Assembly: GCA_020726505.1 (NCBI GenBank)
Contig: JAHLEZ010000012.1
Location: 248,001 to 312,000, forward strand
Source of the DNA: Leptodontidium sp. MPI-SDFR-AT-0119
Lineage: Eukaryota > Ascomycota > Leotiomycetes > Helotiales > Leptodontidiaceae
DNA: 64,000 nucleotides
Direction: 5' to 3'
Below, piece by piece: positions 23,719-34,589 of this stretch (its first letter is position 1; each line of letters opens with the position of its first letter). The notes beneath the pieces are model-generated. The model searched no databases. It worked only from the letters and a program-made list of their open reading frames with translations, and was not told where the DNA came from. The position numbers and the translations under genes were made by a program.

Positions 23719-25205
23719 CTAACTCCCACTTCCCAAATCATCCAACCTTCCAATCACCAACCCAACTAAACCCGCAACAACGCCTCTCTCCCACCACCTT
23801 TCCAACACCTCCCTCGCAGCACTCCTATCCCCCTCCCTACCATACCTCCCCACAACCAACAACGAAAAGACCGCACGAACAAACCCACACCCCAGATTCT
23901 GCGTCTCGAGATACGCTGCACAGGAGAAGATAGATGTCGCTGCATGGCGCATGGCTTCATCATGTTCCTGGCTCTGATGGTGGTTTTTATCCTGGGTCTG
24001 AGTCGGGGTAGAAGATGAAAACGGGTGCGAGAAATTGCGTTGAGTAATAACCGCATACAAAATACGCGCTAGTGAGAAGATGAAGTTATATAAGCCGTGA
24101 ATGCATTCGGGTAGTTGTTATTGTTGTAGTTGTTGTTACTCGCTTCCCCTATTCCGGGCTCGCTTAGCGAAAACGAGGGTTGGTAATAAGTAGCGTGGAA
24201 TTTGGTCCAGAGATCATTGATTCTCGAGTCTACGGTGCTGATAAATGCAGGGCCGCGCGTAGGATGGTTGGGTTGGTTTTGGGAAGGGTGGTGCAGTTCT
24301 TCGACTAGGAGTGTTATGGTGTCCAGTAGTCGTTCGTGAACGGGTTTGGTGCCGCTGAGATGGGGGATGTGGAGATATGGAGCTGTGGCGTAGATTGATG
24401 GTTTTTGTGTGAGGAAAGAGATAAGTAGCTAGGTATCAAGTGAAATTAGTAAACATTGCAGTCGGGGTTATATCAATGTTATACATATCATCTGCGTCCT
24501 AGCCGTAAAGAATAACTCATTCACCAACCCATCTCGACATCTCTCCGGCCCAAGAACTTCCACCATTTTCGCGGCACCCTCAACATGTTTCATATACCCC
24601 TCCCCTCCCATCTGCGTACTACTCATCGCTTCATAGAAACCCAGTACAAGGGTCGTACACAACATTTGCGCAGTTGGCGCTGCTGAGTCCTGTAAAGCTG
24701 CAACAGATCGCGAGTGTGTTTGCAACGCTTGACCGTACATAGCCCTCGATCCAGCATAATACGATGGACTCGATGCGGCATTGGCACAGAAGACCGTGGA
24801 TGCTGCTTGAACTGCTGGTTCTAACCCACTCGCCGTGCTGGATGAAGACATGGATGGCAATTCATGTAGCCAGAATTTTCCAGGCCCTCCACCGGATCGG
24901 GAGGCGAAGTGGTCTAGAAAATGGGAGAAGAAGTTCTGGACTAGAGATGGGATCTGTGATGGAGATATGGGTGATGGCATTGTTGTTGTGGCTGTTGGTG
25001 AGTTCCGAGAACAGCGGAGAGATGATCCAGGTCTTGAGTGTGCTCGAAGCTCGGTCTGCGCTGTGACGTCTACAATCATTGGTCCCTCGATTGGGCCTGG
25101 ACATTGTCTGCCTGCGCGGAGACATTGGGTGCAATTTGGGAGCGTCTCATCGCAGCGCATTCGTCGGCTATGACATGCTTGACATGCTCGAGTTCGACGG
25201 ACCAT
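23719..25205 (-). CDS. Zn2Cys6 transcription factor with an unresolved reading frame
   Basis: The first exon (from 25205 down to about 24491) encodes a binuclear zinc cluster at residues 8-36 (CQACHSRRMRCDETLPNC then C-x6-C) and the start of a fungal regulator middle region (CTTLVLGFYEAM, ELFFTARTQM). A 56-nt intron with a good TACTAAT branch point follows. Canonical splicing enters a frame that soon stops, whereas the protein-like continuation (LTQKPSIYATAPYLHIPHL, VHERLLDTITLL) is offset by one base. A second discontinuity lies in an AAC-rich stretch near 24100-24150. It can be explained by an intron ending TCTCACTAG, after which RILYAVITQRNF and CGFVRAVFSLLVVGRYG run to the stop at 23719. 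This is either a decaying gene, a base-call error or unusual splicing. The target genes are unknown. Confidence 0.6.
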
Positions 25206-25872
25206 GATGCCTTTTCAAGCAGCCGGAGAAGGCAATATCTATCAGAGGACGAGCGACTTGGCCTCACTACACACAACAAGGGCAGGCATAATCAATATTA
25301 ATAGCAGCTTGGACTCTTCATATGCAATATTACACTTGTTACAGATGACAAATATTCCTGGCCTCGACAGCTGAGTAATGCAAACAGAAATAATAAAATA
25401 CTTGAAACAATACAACCGAGCGCTCGCCGCGGGTTAGACGCTCTCCATTGGAAACTCCTAGAGATGATCTGATTTGGTGATTACACTTGAAGTTGGGCGT
25501 ATGAGCTTAGCACATGCAAGCCATTCAACGATGAGTACAGTAGCCGCTGCCAACCGAACTCTCGGAGGCTGCCGGGTGGCAAAATATAGCGGTTGTCAAA
25601 TCGGAGTCCTTCTTACGTGCATGAAATCCCGAGAATGGCCAGGTTTTGATGGCGAACTAATTAGATTGGGCCAATGATATAAAATCCATAAACATCTGCC
25701 TATAGAAAATAGAATGCGTAGACAGTAGACTGGGCTCTTCACTCAACGGGCATGCAACCGTCGTATATTTGAAAAAGCAAGGCGAGAATAGATGAAGGCA
25801 TCAAAGAAAATTGCAGAATTGACAGACGGGAAGGGAATATTCTGACTAGAGAATTTGTTGTTCTTTGAAAGC
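25206..25872. other. intergenic region
   Basis: This stretch lies between the Zn2Cys6 start and the 3' end of the reductase gene. No gene features were seen. It should contain the Zn2Cys6 promoter. Confidence 0.5.
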
Positions 25873-27366
25873 TTACAATCCTTTCGTATCAGCGATCCTG
25901 AGAGCGTCAGCAACACAACAAATACGAGAGTGCACAAAGATCAAAAATACTTACCTGTAGATAAGTTTCTTCGAAGACACCTTATTATCGAACAACAACT
26001 GCGTTCCCCTCGCAACCTCCTCCAATCCACCCAAGACCTCAAACGGATGTGTAGTAAGTCTTCCATCTGCAAGCAGGCGCGAAAAATACCTATATCAAAG
26101 TCAATTCCGTGCTTCCACTTCCACTCTCACCTACTCTTCCACTTTCTCTCAACGAAACAAACACCTCCCTAGTCACCTAAACATCACAAAAGCAAAATCC
26201 GCATCCAGCTTCGCCTCCTCCACACTCCGCTCAGCATACGCCTTCCCATACGCACTTGAGACAAACGTCCTTGTATACTTGACACCCTGCATCTCCCTCG
26301 GCGGCCACGGACTCACCCCCTTCGGCGGATCTACCATACTCACCGTCGCCCTCCCATCACGCGGAAGCACATCCAGGATATGTTTCCAGCTATCATGCGC
26401 ACAGATCGCATCGAAAGCATGTAAAACCTCCCTTCCGCCAAGAGCAGCTTTGATCTGCTCAGCTACGTTCCCGATGCGGTCATCGATTATGATATCTGCG
26501 GCGTGCAGGCTTTGCACGAAGGGGATGCCTTGGCCAGCGATGGTTATGATGGGGTTGCAGTTGGAGAGTTTGGCGAGCTTGAGGGCGTAGGCTCCGACTG
26601 CTGAGGCGCCGCCGTAGATTAGGACTGGGTGGGAGGTCCCTGAGGGGACGGGGTTCCAGGGTAATAGCAGGCTGAGGTGTTGGTAGAGTGCTAGAGCGGC
26701 TGCCATGCCTGAGAGGGGGAGGGTGGAGCCGGCTTCGAATGAGATGTTGGCTGGGAGGGGGAAGGTTGTGCTGGAGGGTGCGATGGCGTATTCAGCGTGG
26801 GCGCCGTGAGGGTCCCGCTGATCGTGAAGTTAGTATGCAGTTTCACAATGTCTTGAGACCGAATATGGGGGAATAGGATGATATCCTGAATTTCTAGATC
26901 AAGGAGGAATTTCGAGGATCATAAGATGCGTAAGATCTTACCATACGGTGGAAAGTGGCGACACGATCGCCTTGCTTGTATTCTGTAACTGAAACACCAA
27001 CGGCTGAGATATAACCCGTAATATCGTCGCCTTGGTTGAGATATTTATTAGGTGAGGAAGCCTAATCATTCATGGTCAGTATTAACGTCAGCATCAGTAA
27101 ACACAAACGCTGGAAAAACTCATCCATGAAATTGAAATAAACAATGGCACATACTTTCCAATCCTTCGGATTTGAATCCGTAGCCACGACTTTGATTAGG
27201 ACCTCATCATCTTTTGGGACTCTAGTGACTTGTGGTTAGTGACTTTTAAAATTCTAGATTGTACCTCAAAATAGAGAAGTGGAGCTGCATTATACATCAC
27301 TTACGGGATATCAACATCTCGAAGTTCACCTCGAAGAGGAGACTCAGTGAGGAAGAGTTCTTTCAT
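25873..27366 (-). CDS. zinc-type medium-chain dehydrogenase/reductase, ToxD-like enoyl reductase
   Basis: Six exons (27305-27366, 27155-27221, 26942-27061, 26177-26817, 25955-26089, 25873-25897) join in frame to give 349 residues, the usual length for this family. The N-terminal GroES-like fold includes VPKDDEVLIKVVATDSNPKDW and GDDITGYISAVG. The Rossmann fold carries IYGGASAVGAYALKLAKLS, the family's NADP(H)-binding loop. The C-terminus (RLLADGRLTTHPFEVLGGLEE) is typical of stand-alone trans-enoyl reductases and related quinone reductases. The catalytic zinc ligands of alcohol dehydrogenases are absent, as in this subfamily. Such enzymes often partner polyketide synthases, but none is nearby, so the substrate is unknown. 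The last exon is only 25 nt. Confidence 0.88.
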
Positions 27367-28392
27367 CCTAGCTCTGGCTCTGGTACTTGTCTTGATAGGC
27401 TGAGTAGAACAATGTCTTGAGAATAATCCAGCAGAAAGTTTCATGAAAAACAAACTAGCTTGAGAAGGAGGATATCCCTCGTCGTTTATATGTTTGCCAA
27501 TAGGTAGGAGGTAGTCTTGTGGTATATGCCAAGCCACTAGCGAAGATTGCCCTTCTGGGAGTGGGAGGGAACATCGATCGGTAAGCTAACTTTGTTGCGT
27601 AGCTGACAAACTAGCTTGATGCTGTAGCACTGGAGATGGACAGCAGGTGCCGGGGGTTGTTGGGATATGATGCCATAGACTTATGTGCGTGGCACTCGAT
27701 GATCAGCATTCTATACGGTTTCTGCATATACATGATGAATTCGTTTGCGGCCAGCGCTCTATCAAGCCCAGTTAGTAATTTTTCCTATGGGACATGGCTT
27801 GCCGCAAGCTGCTAGGAAATACTTCCTCTCTCAGTTAAGATGATGTAAACAATGGAACGTTTTGAAACATTTAGACTGGACTCAACACACTCGTGTAATT
27901 GCGAAACAGCCAACGACACAACCAACGACACACCTGCTTGTAATGATATTGGAAATACCGAGAGCTGAAGCTGATAATAATTTCGAGCGATGTATCCAAC
28001 AACTTCATTGATCCCGGGCTTGCAGCTGTGGACTAATTTCCTTCGCAGTAATTCCGTGCCAACAGTGCTTCAAACCCGGAGCACTCACATCCCTATTTCA
28101 AGGCCCAACGTAGGTACTGCTGCCAAAGACATCAACGCAAGTCGCAAAGTAAAACCCAACCCAGCCCAGCCCAGCCGATCCGGACCCAGTACGGAATGTG
28201 AATCCGTGGCAACACCGGCCCCCCTCCCAGTATCGCTGAAAACCATCATTTTCGCCGCCAACCGTGACTTTCGTAAAACAAGGAAACTCGCCCAGTATGA
28301 GTATATGCGCAGATCTGGTGATGTGCGGGGAGGTGAAGGAGAGTGTTGTATCAACAAATTGCGAGCGGGTATCGAACGACCAGGTAGTTAGT
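27367..28392. other. intergenic region
   Basis: Reductase upstream region and the 3' side of the PKA gene. No gene is supported. There is a small AACCCAGCCCAGCCCAGCC run near 28160. Confidence 0.5.
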
Positions 28393-29996
28393 CTAGAAGT
28401 CGCGGAAGAGCTTTCCATGTCTATGATATATTAGCAACCACTTCCATGATCGGGGGAAGTTGATAAACTTACTCATCGTGACCCTGTTGCCCATACGATT
28501 CTGTCTCCTCAGGATACTTGTCAAATTGACTTGCATCACCGACACCAGCCTTAACAGGTGGTACATATGGAGCATCGATGTCTTTCTTGGCCAATCTCTC
28601 CCAAGTGACTTCGGCGAACCATTGATGGTTCTTAACACCCTCTGCACCACCGTGGGTATTTCCAAGTCGCTTCGTCAAATCGGATGTAATCAACCGTTGG
28701 AGCAAATCCTGAGCGTCAGGGTGGATGTACGGTGGGTACTTGACGCGACCCTTCAAGATGTTCTCGTAAATCTTCATAGGAGACCCGCCATCCCAGAAGG
28801 GAGTGAAGCCGCACAGCATTTCAAAGATCAATATACCTAGAGACCACCTGTGTAACTGTTAGTTGGAATAGACTGGGTGGTGCCAAACAACCTACCAGTC
28901 AACAGACTTGTTGTATCCTTTGCTTGAAACTACTTCCGGTGCAAGATAATCTGGAGTACCGCACAATGTCCAAGTGATATCAGGAACCTTCTTGGCAAAC
29001 CCAAAGTCAGTGATCTTGAGATGCCCATGTCTGTCGAGTAGCAGATTCTCGGGCTTCAGATCCCTGTAGATAATGTCTTTCCCATGTAGGTATTCGAGCG
29101 CCAGGGTGACCTCGGCGGCATAGAATTTCGCAACAGGGTTTGGGAAACGCTATATAGCCAACAATTAGTATTGGCAATTACCCCACATCAGACCGCCTTA
29201 CCTGGGACTTTCTCAGCAGGGAGAATAGTTCACCTCCTTCGACGAAATCCATGACCATGTACAGATTCTTGGAATCTTGAAATGTGCCCCAGAGTGTAAT
29301 CAAAAATGGATGCTTGACTTCTTGCAACATTCTCCTCTCATCATTTGTATGTTCGACTTGCTTCATCTTGACGACTTGCTGCTTCTTCAGCACCTTCACT
29401 GCGTAGAATCGTTGATTGTGCTTTGATTGGACCAAGTGCACCCTTCCAAAGCTTCCCGTTCCCAGCGTTCGTAATATATCGAAGTCCGTTAAGGAATATT
29501 TGCCCTTGGTCTGTCTGATCTGGGTGGGTTGGGGAACTACTTGCGCTTGGGGCAATTGCTGGGAAGCTTCTGGCTGTCTGGCAGAGCCATTCTCAGGCTC
29601 GGTTTGACCCATGTTCGGTTTCGATTGTGATGCACCATCGTTCTGGGGAGGATTGATGAGGTTGTTGATGGTAGGGAGGTTCTGCTGCTGGTCTTGAGGC
29701 TGAGAGTAGGTCCCGTACGCCTGCTGCTGTTGATGAGGGACCCCTTGCGTCATTGGTTGTTGCTCGCCCACAACCGTGGGACTCTCTTGCTTAGGGACGG
29801 CGGGTTGAGATACGCTCTGAGGTTGCGGAGCGGTGGATTGCGTGGAGACGGAAGCTATTGACGTATCAAAGGTTCTGGAGGTGGTTGGAGTAATTGGACT
29901 GGTGGGTTGACTGGAGGTCGAAGTTGGAGAGGCTAGGTCTTTCTGACCCGGCGACTCCCTCGTCCGTTTCTTCTTCAGGAATCCTAATGTCGGCAT
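28393..29996 (-). CDS. cAMP-dependent protein kinase catalytic subunit
   Basis: Exons 29202-29996, 28896-29149, 28473-28847 and 28393-28420 give 483 residues. This is the catalytic subunit of PKA, the serine/threonine kinase released by cAMP that controls growth and development. Motifs seen are the Gly loop [11 protein letters not shown], the VAIK-equivalent [27 protein letters not shown], the activation-loop [12 protein letters not shown] and the AGC-kinase tail ending GKLFRDF. About 170 residues of Gln/Pro/Ser-rich sequence precede the kinase domain, as is normal in filamentous fungi. The start [14 protein letters not shown] is chosen over an in-frame ATG at 30044 because it matches the family N-terminus. 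The last exon holds only nine codons. A second fungal PKA paralogue usually exists elsewhere. Confidence 0.94.
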
Positions 29997-30603
29997 ATGA
30001 AGCAATGGACGATTGCTGTAGAAGTCGAGGCGGGCAGTTGACACACCAGCAAAGCCCGGGTATCAATGGTGAGCTGGGCTGGGCCGGGTTGGTAGGTCGG
30101 GAAGGTGAGCGAAGCTGCTGCGGCGTGGGCGGAGGACTTTGTTGATTGAGGCTAGAGGGTTGGGAGGCTCGTGGCGGGAGAGAAGCTGGATAACGATTCT
30201 GGAATGTCTCTCTTGCTTGGTTTCCTGGCGCGTGGAGTATGAGCAGTGGGCAAGCAGAGCTTTGACGGTCGAAAGAAAACGGCTTCCTGCAGTCGTGAAC
30301 GCCAGCGGCAGTCGCTTAGCTTCCGTGTCGCAATTGAGGTTGAGGGGAGACGCAGAGGCAGAGGAAGAGGGTTGTGTTGTCGACTTGCGCGGTCCGTATA
30401 CTGAGTGAGGCTGGATTGGATGTGTATGGAAGGGTTGTTGTAAGTGAGCAGTGAGAAAGGGAGAGGCGGATGCGGATGCGGATGCGGGGAGGGCAATTGA
30501 CAAGCTGTTGATATGTGTTCAATTGATTGGTTGGTTGATTGTATTGTTTTGTATTGTACTGTATTGTATTGTTTTGTCGCTGTGGAGGAGAGGACAGCGG
30601 CGA

Positions 30604-30639
30604 GGAAGAGAGGGAGGGAGGGAGGGAGGGAGGGAGGGT
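30604..30639. repeat. (GGGA)n polypurine tract
   Basis: About eight GAGG/GGGA units in tandem upstream of the PKA start codon. In PKA sense it reads as a CCCT-rich tract. Confidence 0.85.
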
Positions 30640-30724
30640 GAGCGAGTGATGAGTGAGTGAAGAGAGGGTAGCGTGGAGTCGAAGAGTAGGTAGAGTTGAG
30701 TTAGAGTGAGGGGAGGTGGGGAGA

Positions 30725-30726
30725 GT

Positions 30727-30758
<32 letters not shown>

Positions 30759-30760
30759 GA
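30725..30760. repeat. (GA)n / (GAGC)n purine repeat
   Basis: A run of about ten GA dinucleotides passes into GCGAGCGAGCGAG, upstream of the PKA gene. Confidence 0.8.
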
Positions 30761-31027
30761 CAGCGACCAGTGAGTGAGGGAATGACTGATGTGTGAGGGA
30801 CTGAGTGAGGTCTGCGGTACAGTATTGTAGGAGGGCGGCGGGCTGGGCACAGGGCAGGGGAGGAGGGGTACTACTGTGCTGTGCAGTACAGTACAGTAGG
30901 GCAGGTGGGTGGACGATTGGGCCGACTGACTGACTGCCTTCCAGCTTCTCACTGGACAGAAAGAAGCAGAGCCTTGAACCCCACCTCAACCTTGAACAGC
31001 GATCTTGTCGAGATAGGTCTAGCCAAT

Positions 31028-31055
31028 AAAAGGGAAGGGAAGGGAAGGGAAGGGA
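31028..31055. repeat. (GGGAA)n repeat
   Basis: About five tandem AAGGG units, followed about 170 bases later by an AGAAG repeat at 31228-31252. Both lie far upstream of the PKA start. Confidence 0.8.
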
Positions 31056-32115
31056 GCTGAGTTGAGCCGTCCGTCTCAGTTGGTTCACTCTGCGGTCTGC
31101 TTGCTCTCTTTGTCCGGGCTGGGCTGTCTTGAAAGCAAAGCAAAGCAACCTGCGCCTTCAAAGCCCGAATAGCGACATGTTGGAGGGCGAGATGGTGATA
31201 AGTATAAGAAACAACGAATAAGAACAAGAGGAGAAGAGAAGAGAAGAGAAGGAAGAAAAAAAAGAAGAGAGGCAAAGACGGGTAGATTCATTCCCTTAAT
31301 CATGTTCTCAATCAACATCCGCCAAGACCTGAGCTGCCAACTGGAGGGATGGGCCTGTATCTATTGGACCAATTAATTGCCTGCTTACTCTTCATGTGCA
31401 TGTTGGTTATCGATGCATGTATCTATCGACGATTAAAGCCGAGGGGAATGAGTGTGCTTTAGATTGCAATTGTGATCTCTTCATACTCCTGGAATTGCGA
31501 TTCGAGGATATATTTGTCGACGTATCTCCAAGAGACACACACTTGTGAAGAAATCTCTAGCTTTCAAGGCGACATCGAGCTGAAAAGGTATGGCATGGTA
31601 TCATGCAGCTCAACTGGCTGGCTGGGGTGGGCATTCTCAAGGCGCAACTGGAGGGGTAAAAGACCACCACTTCCAGGAGGCCAACCTGGGAGGGAGAGCA
31701 ATGGCTATCTGTCAAGGAAATACTTGTATAGAAAATAGGATCGTACTCGCTCCAGAGCGACTACTTGAACTTGCATACTGAATAAGATGTGTGTAGGATA
31801 CTGAAAAAACTGATTCTAATAATGCTTCCAAGATTCCTGTAGTCCAGATTGTTAGATGCAATGCCCCGCCATGTCGCCTTTCGCTTTCTGAAGTCCACGT
31901 CGCCAAGAAAAAGCAATGTGCTTCACGCAGCACGAACGAGATGTTGGGTGGGCAGCTTCGCTTCTTGAAGAGCACTGAAATCGTTCCATTACGCCCCTTT
32001 CCGTTTCCCAATGCCCTATTCTCGCAGCCCTCTTTGCTGTAGGTTAATGTCCAGCAGTAATTCGATACGTAACGCCGTCGCTATGCTCATGATCATGTCA
32101 ATGCAAACATTCCCA

Positions 32116-33129
32116 TCACTTCCCTGCATCTCTAACCTCAGACCACATCCGATCAATGACCTGGAAGACTGCAGTAACCGCCTGCATAACATCTTCACTG
32201 ACGTCCTGACCACCAAGTTTCTGCTGGATCTTATCCGGATGCCAGCGTACTCTTTCCACCTTCAGTACCTTCGCCAGTTGAGCTTCCGTAGGTTGTCCAG
32301 ATGTCGGTGCATTGAGGAAAAACCGCTCAATCTCCTTCAGTTCCGTAGCATCGGCTCTCTTGCCACTCTCAACTGGCCAGGGTATAGACGCAATATGAAT
32401 CTTTCCAGCAGTCGCTCCCTTGCCTAGAGATTCCCATTTCTGGATATAAGCCTCCCATCTATCTCCCCATGCCTTCCTAGACTTCCTCTCCTGTCCCCGT
32501 TTCAAACTCTCCTCCACTTTCCTCCTAAATTTCTCTGCTTCTCTCTCCTCCTTAGCGCTTTCTTTAGCCAGTCGTTCCCTTTCCTTCTTAGCAGCTTCTC
32601 TGCGCGCTCTCTCCTCAAGTAAGTGTTGATGTGTCTTCTCATACATCTTCGCCCTAACAAAAGCTGTATATTCATCGTCCGTCATTCGCTCCAACTCTCC
32701 ATCTGGGCCAGGCTTCACATCAGGATACGTGTGGATCGGCTGGCCATAAACCCCCTCCCAGAACTGCGCTCCCTCGTCATCTGCCATTGCATCAAAGAGG
32801 CTCTCTCTGAATGCGACTTCTGGGTCTTGAAACTGGTCCGAGGAGGCATTTGGGAGGTGGGTATCGTCGTAGAGAGCGGGGTCATCTTTGGCTGGACTTG
32901 CTTTGCGCCTCTTGCTTCGGTGGTGATGCCTGTGATGTCGGTCTCGTTGTCTTTCGCCTGCTCTGTCGCGCCTCTCCCATTCTCGCTCTGATCGCTCACC
33001 TGGACTTCGAGACCTCCCATCGCGCTTCTCAGATCTCCTCTTGGATTTGTCCTTGAATCTGAATTTAGAGGGTTTGGGGACAGCAGGGGCCTCACTGGAG
33101 GGGCCTTCGACACCGCCGTCGGATGTCAT
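32116..33129 (-). CDS. NFKBIL1-like (NF-kappa-B inhibitor-like protein 1) J-like protein
   Basis: A single exon encodes 337 residues. The N-terminal third is an RS/RD/H-rich basic region (RSRSPGERSEREWERR, HHRHHHRSKRRK), the type found in pre-mRNA processing factors. A highly charged coiled coil follows (about 170-235, with EERARREAAKKERERLAKE). The C-terminus has a J-domain-like block: LKVERVRWHPDK, an HPD-type motif, then MQAVTAVFQVIDRMWSEV, the family hallmark. In animals NFKBIL1 is linked to splicing; the fungal protein is uncharacterised. The start at 33129 is preferred over an ATG at 33162 because the extension is not conserved-looking. It is divergent from the NSRP1-like gene. Confidence 0.8.
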   Translation of the reverse strand: MTSDGGVEGPSSEAPAVPKPSKFRFKDKSKRRSEKRDGRSRSPGERSEREWERRDRAGERQRDRHHRHHHRSKRRKASPAKDDPALYDDTHLPNASSDQFQDPEVAFRESLFDAMADDEGAQFWEGVYGQPIHTYPDVKPGPDGELERMTDDEYTAFVRAKMYEKTHQHLLEERARREAAKKERERLAKESAKEEREAEKFRRKVEESLKRGQERKSRKAWGDRWEAYIQKWESLGKGATAGKIHIASIPWPVESGKRADATELKEIERFFLNAPTSGQPTEAQLAKVLKVERVRWHPDKIQQKLGGQDVSEDVMQAVTAVFQVIDRMWSEVRDAGK

Positions 33130-33395
33130 CGTGGCGGCCGTGATGTTTTGAAATTTGTGCAAGGCGGTCCTTCATCTGCGGAGTCAAGGGGCAGACTCGG
33201 TGTCCATGAACAAAGTGAACGATGTTGTTGTGATTGCGACTTTCGTGACTCGATAAGCTCCTTATCGGCTAGCGCCAAGGGAAAAGTGGATCTGGGAACG
33301 GGAAATCCCAAGTTCATCTTGAATTCCAATTCCCAACTCAACATCCTCAAGGTCCTCACAGAAGCTCACGAACAACGCCTATTCAAACTCCCAAG
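33130..33395. promoter_or_regulatory. shared upstream region of NFKBIL1-like and NSRP1-like genes
   Basis: Only 266 bp lie between the two divergent start codons, so both promoters are within it. No TATA box was recognised. Confidence 0.5.
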
Positions 33396-34589
33396 ATGTC
33401 GGGTAAGGGCCTTTCATACGGTCTGAACATCACCAAGAAAACTCCTTTAGGAAGCAGACCCCAACCTGGCAAGCGGAAACCGATATTCGACGAGCCAGAT
33501 GATTCAGATGGCGACGACAAAGGTGGTGCGGAGGCAATAGAGGAGATTGGAGAATTTGGTGGCCTTTCAAACGATACTCCAGCTCCGAAACTCTCAAAAA
33601 ATGCACCAGCGAAAGGAGGCAAGCCGATAATGAAGCTGGGATCGAAGAAGGCGCCAATTAGCATGTATGGGGACCTCTCGTCTTCCTTTACTTCTAAGAA
33701 GTATGCAGACAAGGCCGAGGAATTGGATGCCAATATCTATGACTATGACGCTGTATACGATTCGCTCAAGCCGCAGAAGAAAGTCACGGAGGAGGATAAA
33801 GAGCGCAAACCCAAATATATGACGAATCTCATGGCAGCAGCCGAGGTTAGGCAACGGGATGCGAGGATCGCTGAGGAGAAGAAATTGGCGAGAGAACGAG
33901 AGGCTGAGGGCGATGAGTTTGCAGATAAGGAGAAATTCGTCACGTCTGCGTATAAGAAGCAGCAAGAGGAAAACAGACGCCTGGAAGCTGAGGAGAAGAT
34001 CCGCGAGGAGCAGGAAGCGAAGAAGAATAAGGGGACTGGGATGACGAGTTTCTACAAGAATATGCTGGAGAAGGGCGAGCAGAAACATGCTGAAGTTGTG
34101 AAGGCTGTGGAGGAGAGGATAAAGACTGGACCTGTTGAGGAGGTGGAGGAAGAGAAACAGAAGACCGAAGCGGATCTTGCGAGGGAGATTAATGAGAAAT
34201 CCGGAGGGTCGATTGCTATTAATGATGAAGGGCAAGTGGTGGATAAGAGACAGCTGCTCAAGGGAGGTCTGAATATTGCACCGAAACCCAAAGGCGCTGC
34301 GCAGTCCAATGCGGCTAGAGATGGCAAAGCTATGTCTGACCGGACTAAAGCCCCTGGATTCGTCGGTGCTGGAGGTGGAAAGCAGGCTATGCGCGAGAGG
34401 CAATCGCGGATGATGGAGGCGCAGCTTGAGCAGGCTACGAAGAGAGCCCTGGAACAAGAAGAAGAGGAGAAAGAGACTCTTGAACGGGCTTCGAAGAGTA
34501 GAAAGACGGAGGGTGATATTATGAGTGCCAAGGAGAGGTATCTTGCTCGAAAGCGGGAGGCTGAGGAGGCGAAGAAGAGAGGAGAGTAG
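33396..34589 (+). CDS. NSRP1-like nuclear speckle splicing regulatory protein (CCDC55 / DUF2040)
   Basis: A single exon encodes 397 residues. The start MSGKGLSYGLNITKK matches the family N-terminus. The DUF2040 core follows at about 110-230: DANIYDYDAVYDSLK, KYMTNLMAAAEVRQRD, DKEKFVTSAYKKQ and GMTSFYKNMLEKGE. The second half is a Lys/Glu-rich coiled coil ending DIMSAKERYLARKREAEEAKK. In animals NSRP1 sits in nuclear speckles and influences alternative splicing. The fungal homologue is presumed nuclear and RNA-related. The gene shares a short divergent promoter with the NFKBIL1-like gene, another putative splicing-linked protein. Confidence 0.87.
   Translation: MSGKGLSYGLNITKKTPLGSRPQPGKRKPIFDEPDDSDGDDKGGAEAIEEIGEFGGLSNDTPAPKLSKNAPAKGGKPIMKLGSKKAPISMYGDLSSSFTSKKYADKAEELDANIYDYDAVYDSLKPQKKVTEEDKERKPKYMTNLMAAAEVRQRDARIAEEKKLAREREAEGDEFADKEKFVTSAYKKQQEENRRLEAEEKIREEQEAKKNKGTGMTSFYKNMLEKGEQKHAEVVKAVEERIKTGPVEEVEEEKQKTEADLAREINEKSGGSIAINDEGQVVDKRQLLKGGLNIAPKPKGAAQSNAARDGKAMSDRTKAPGFVGAGGGKQAMRERQSRMMEAQLEQATKRALEQEEEEKETLERASKSRKTEGDIMSAKERYLARKREAEEAKKRGE

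Larger units (their letters stand above)
29997..32115. promoter_or_regulatory. repeat-rich upstream region of the PKA gene and intergenic DNA
   Basis: No gene is supported. On the side nearest PKA (30.0-31.3 kb) the sequence is packed with polypurine and simple repeats, listed separately. This would form a long C/T-rich leader or promoter when read in the PKA direction. Past 31.3 kb it becomes ordinary intergenic sequence up to the 3' end of the NFKBIL1-like gene. Confidence 0.55.

Noticed and set aside
27155..27221. GGATTTGAATCCGT string resembling a tRNA B-box arm
   Set aside because: It lies inside the reductase exon coding ATDSNPKDW, and no A-box or cloverleaf surrounds it. No tRNA gene was found in the window by eye.
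25873..30044. Possible polyketide gene cluster around the ToxD-like reductase
   Set aside because: No polyketide synthase, NRPS or tailoring enzyme is nearby; the neighbours are PKA and a Zn2Cys6 factor.
33594..34457. Long minus-strand frame opposite the NSRP1-like gene
   Set aside because: Leu/Arg-rich shadow of the Lys/Glu-rich coiled coil on the plus strand.
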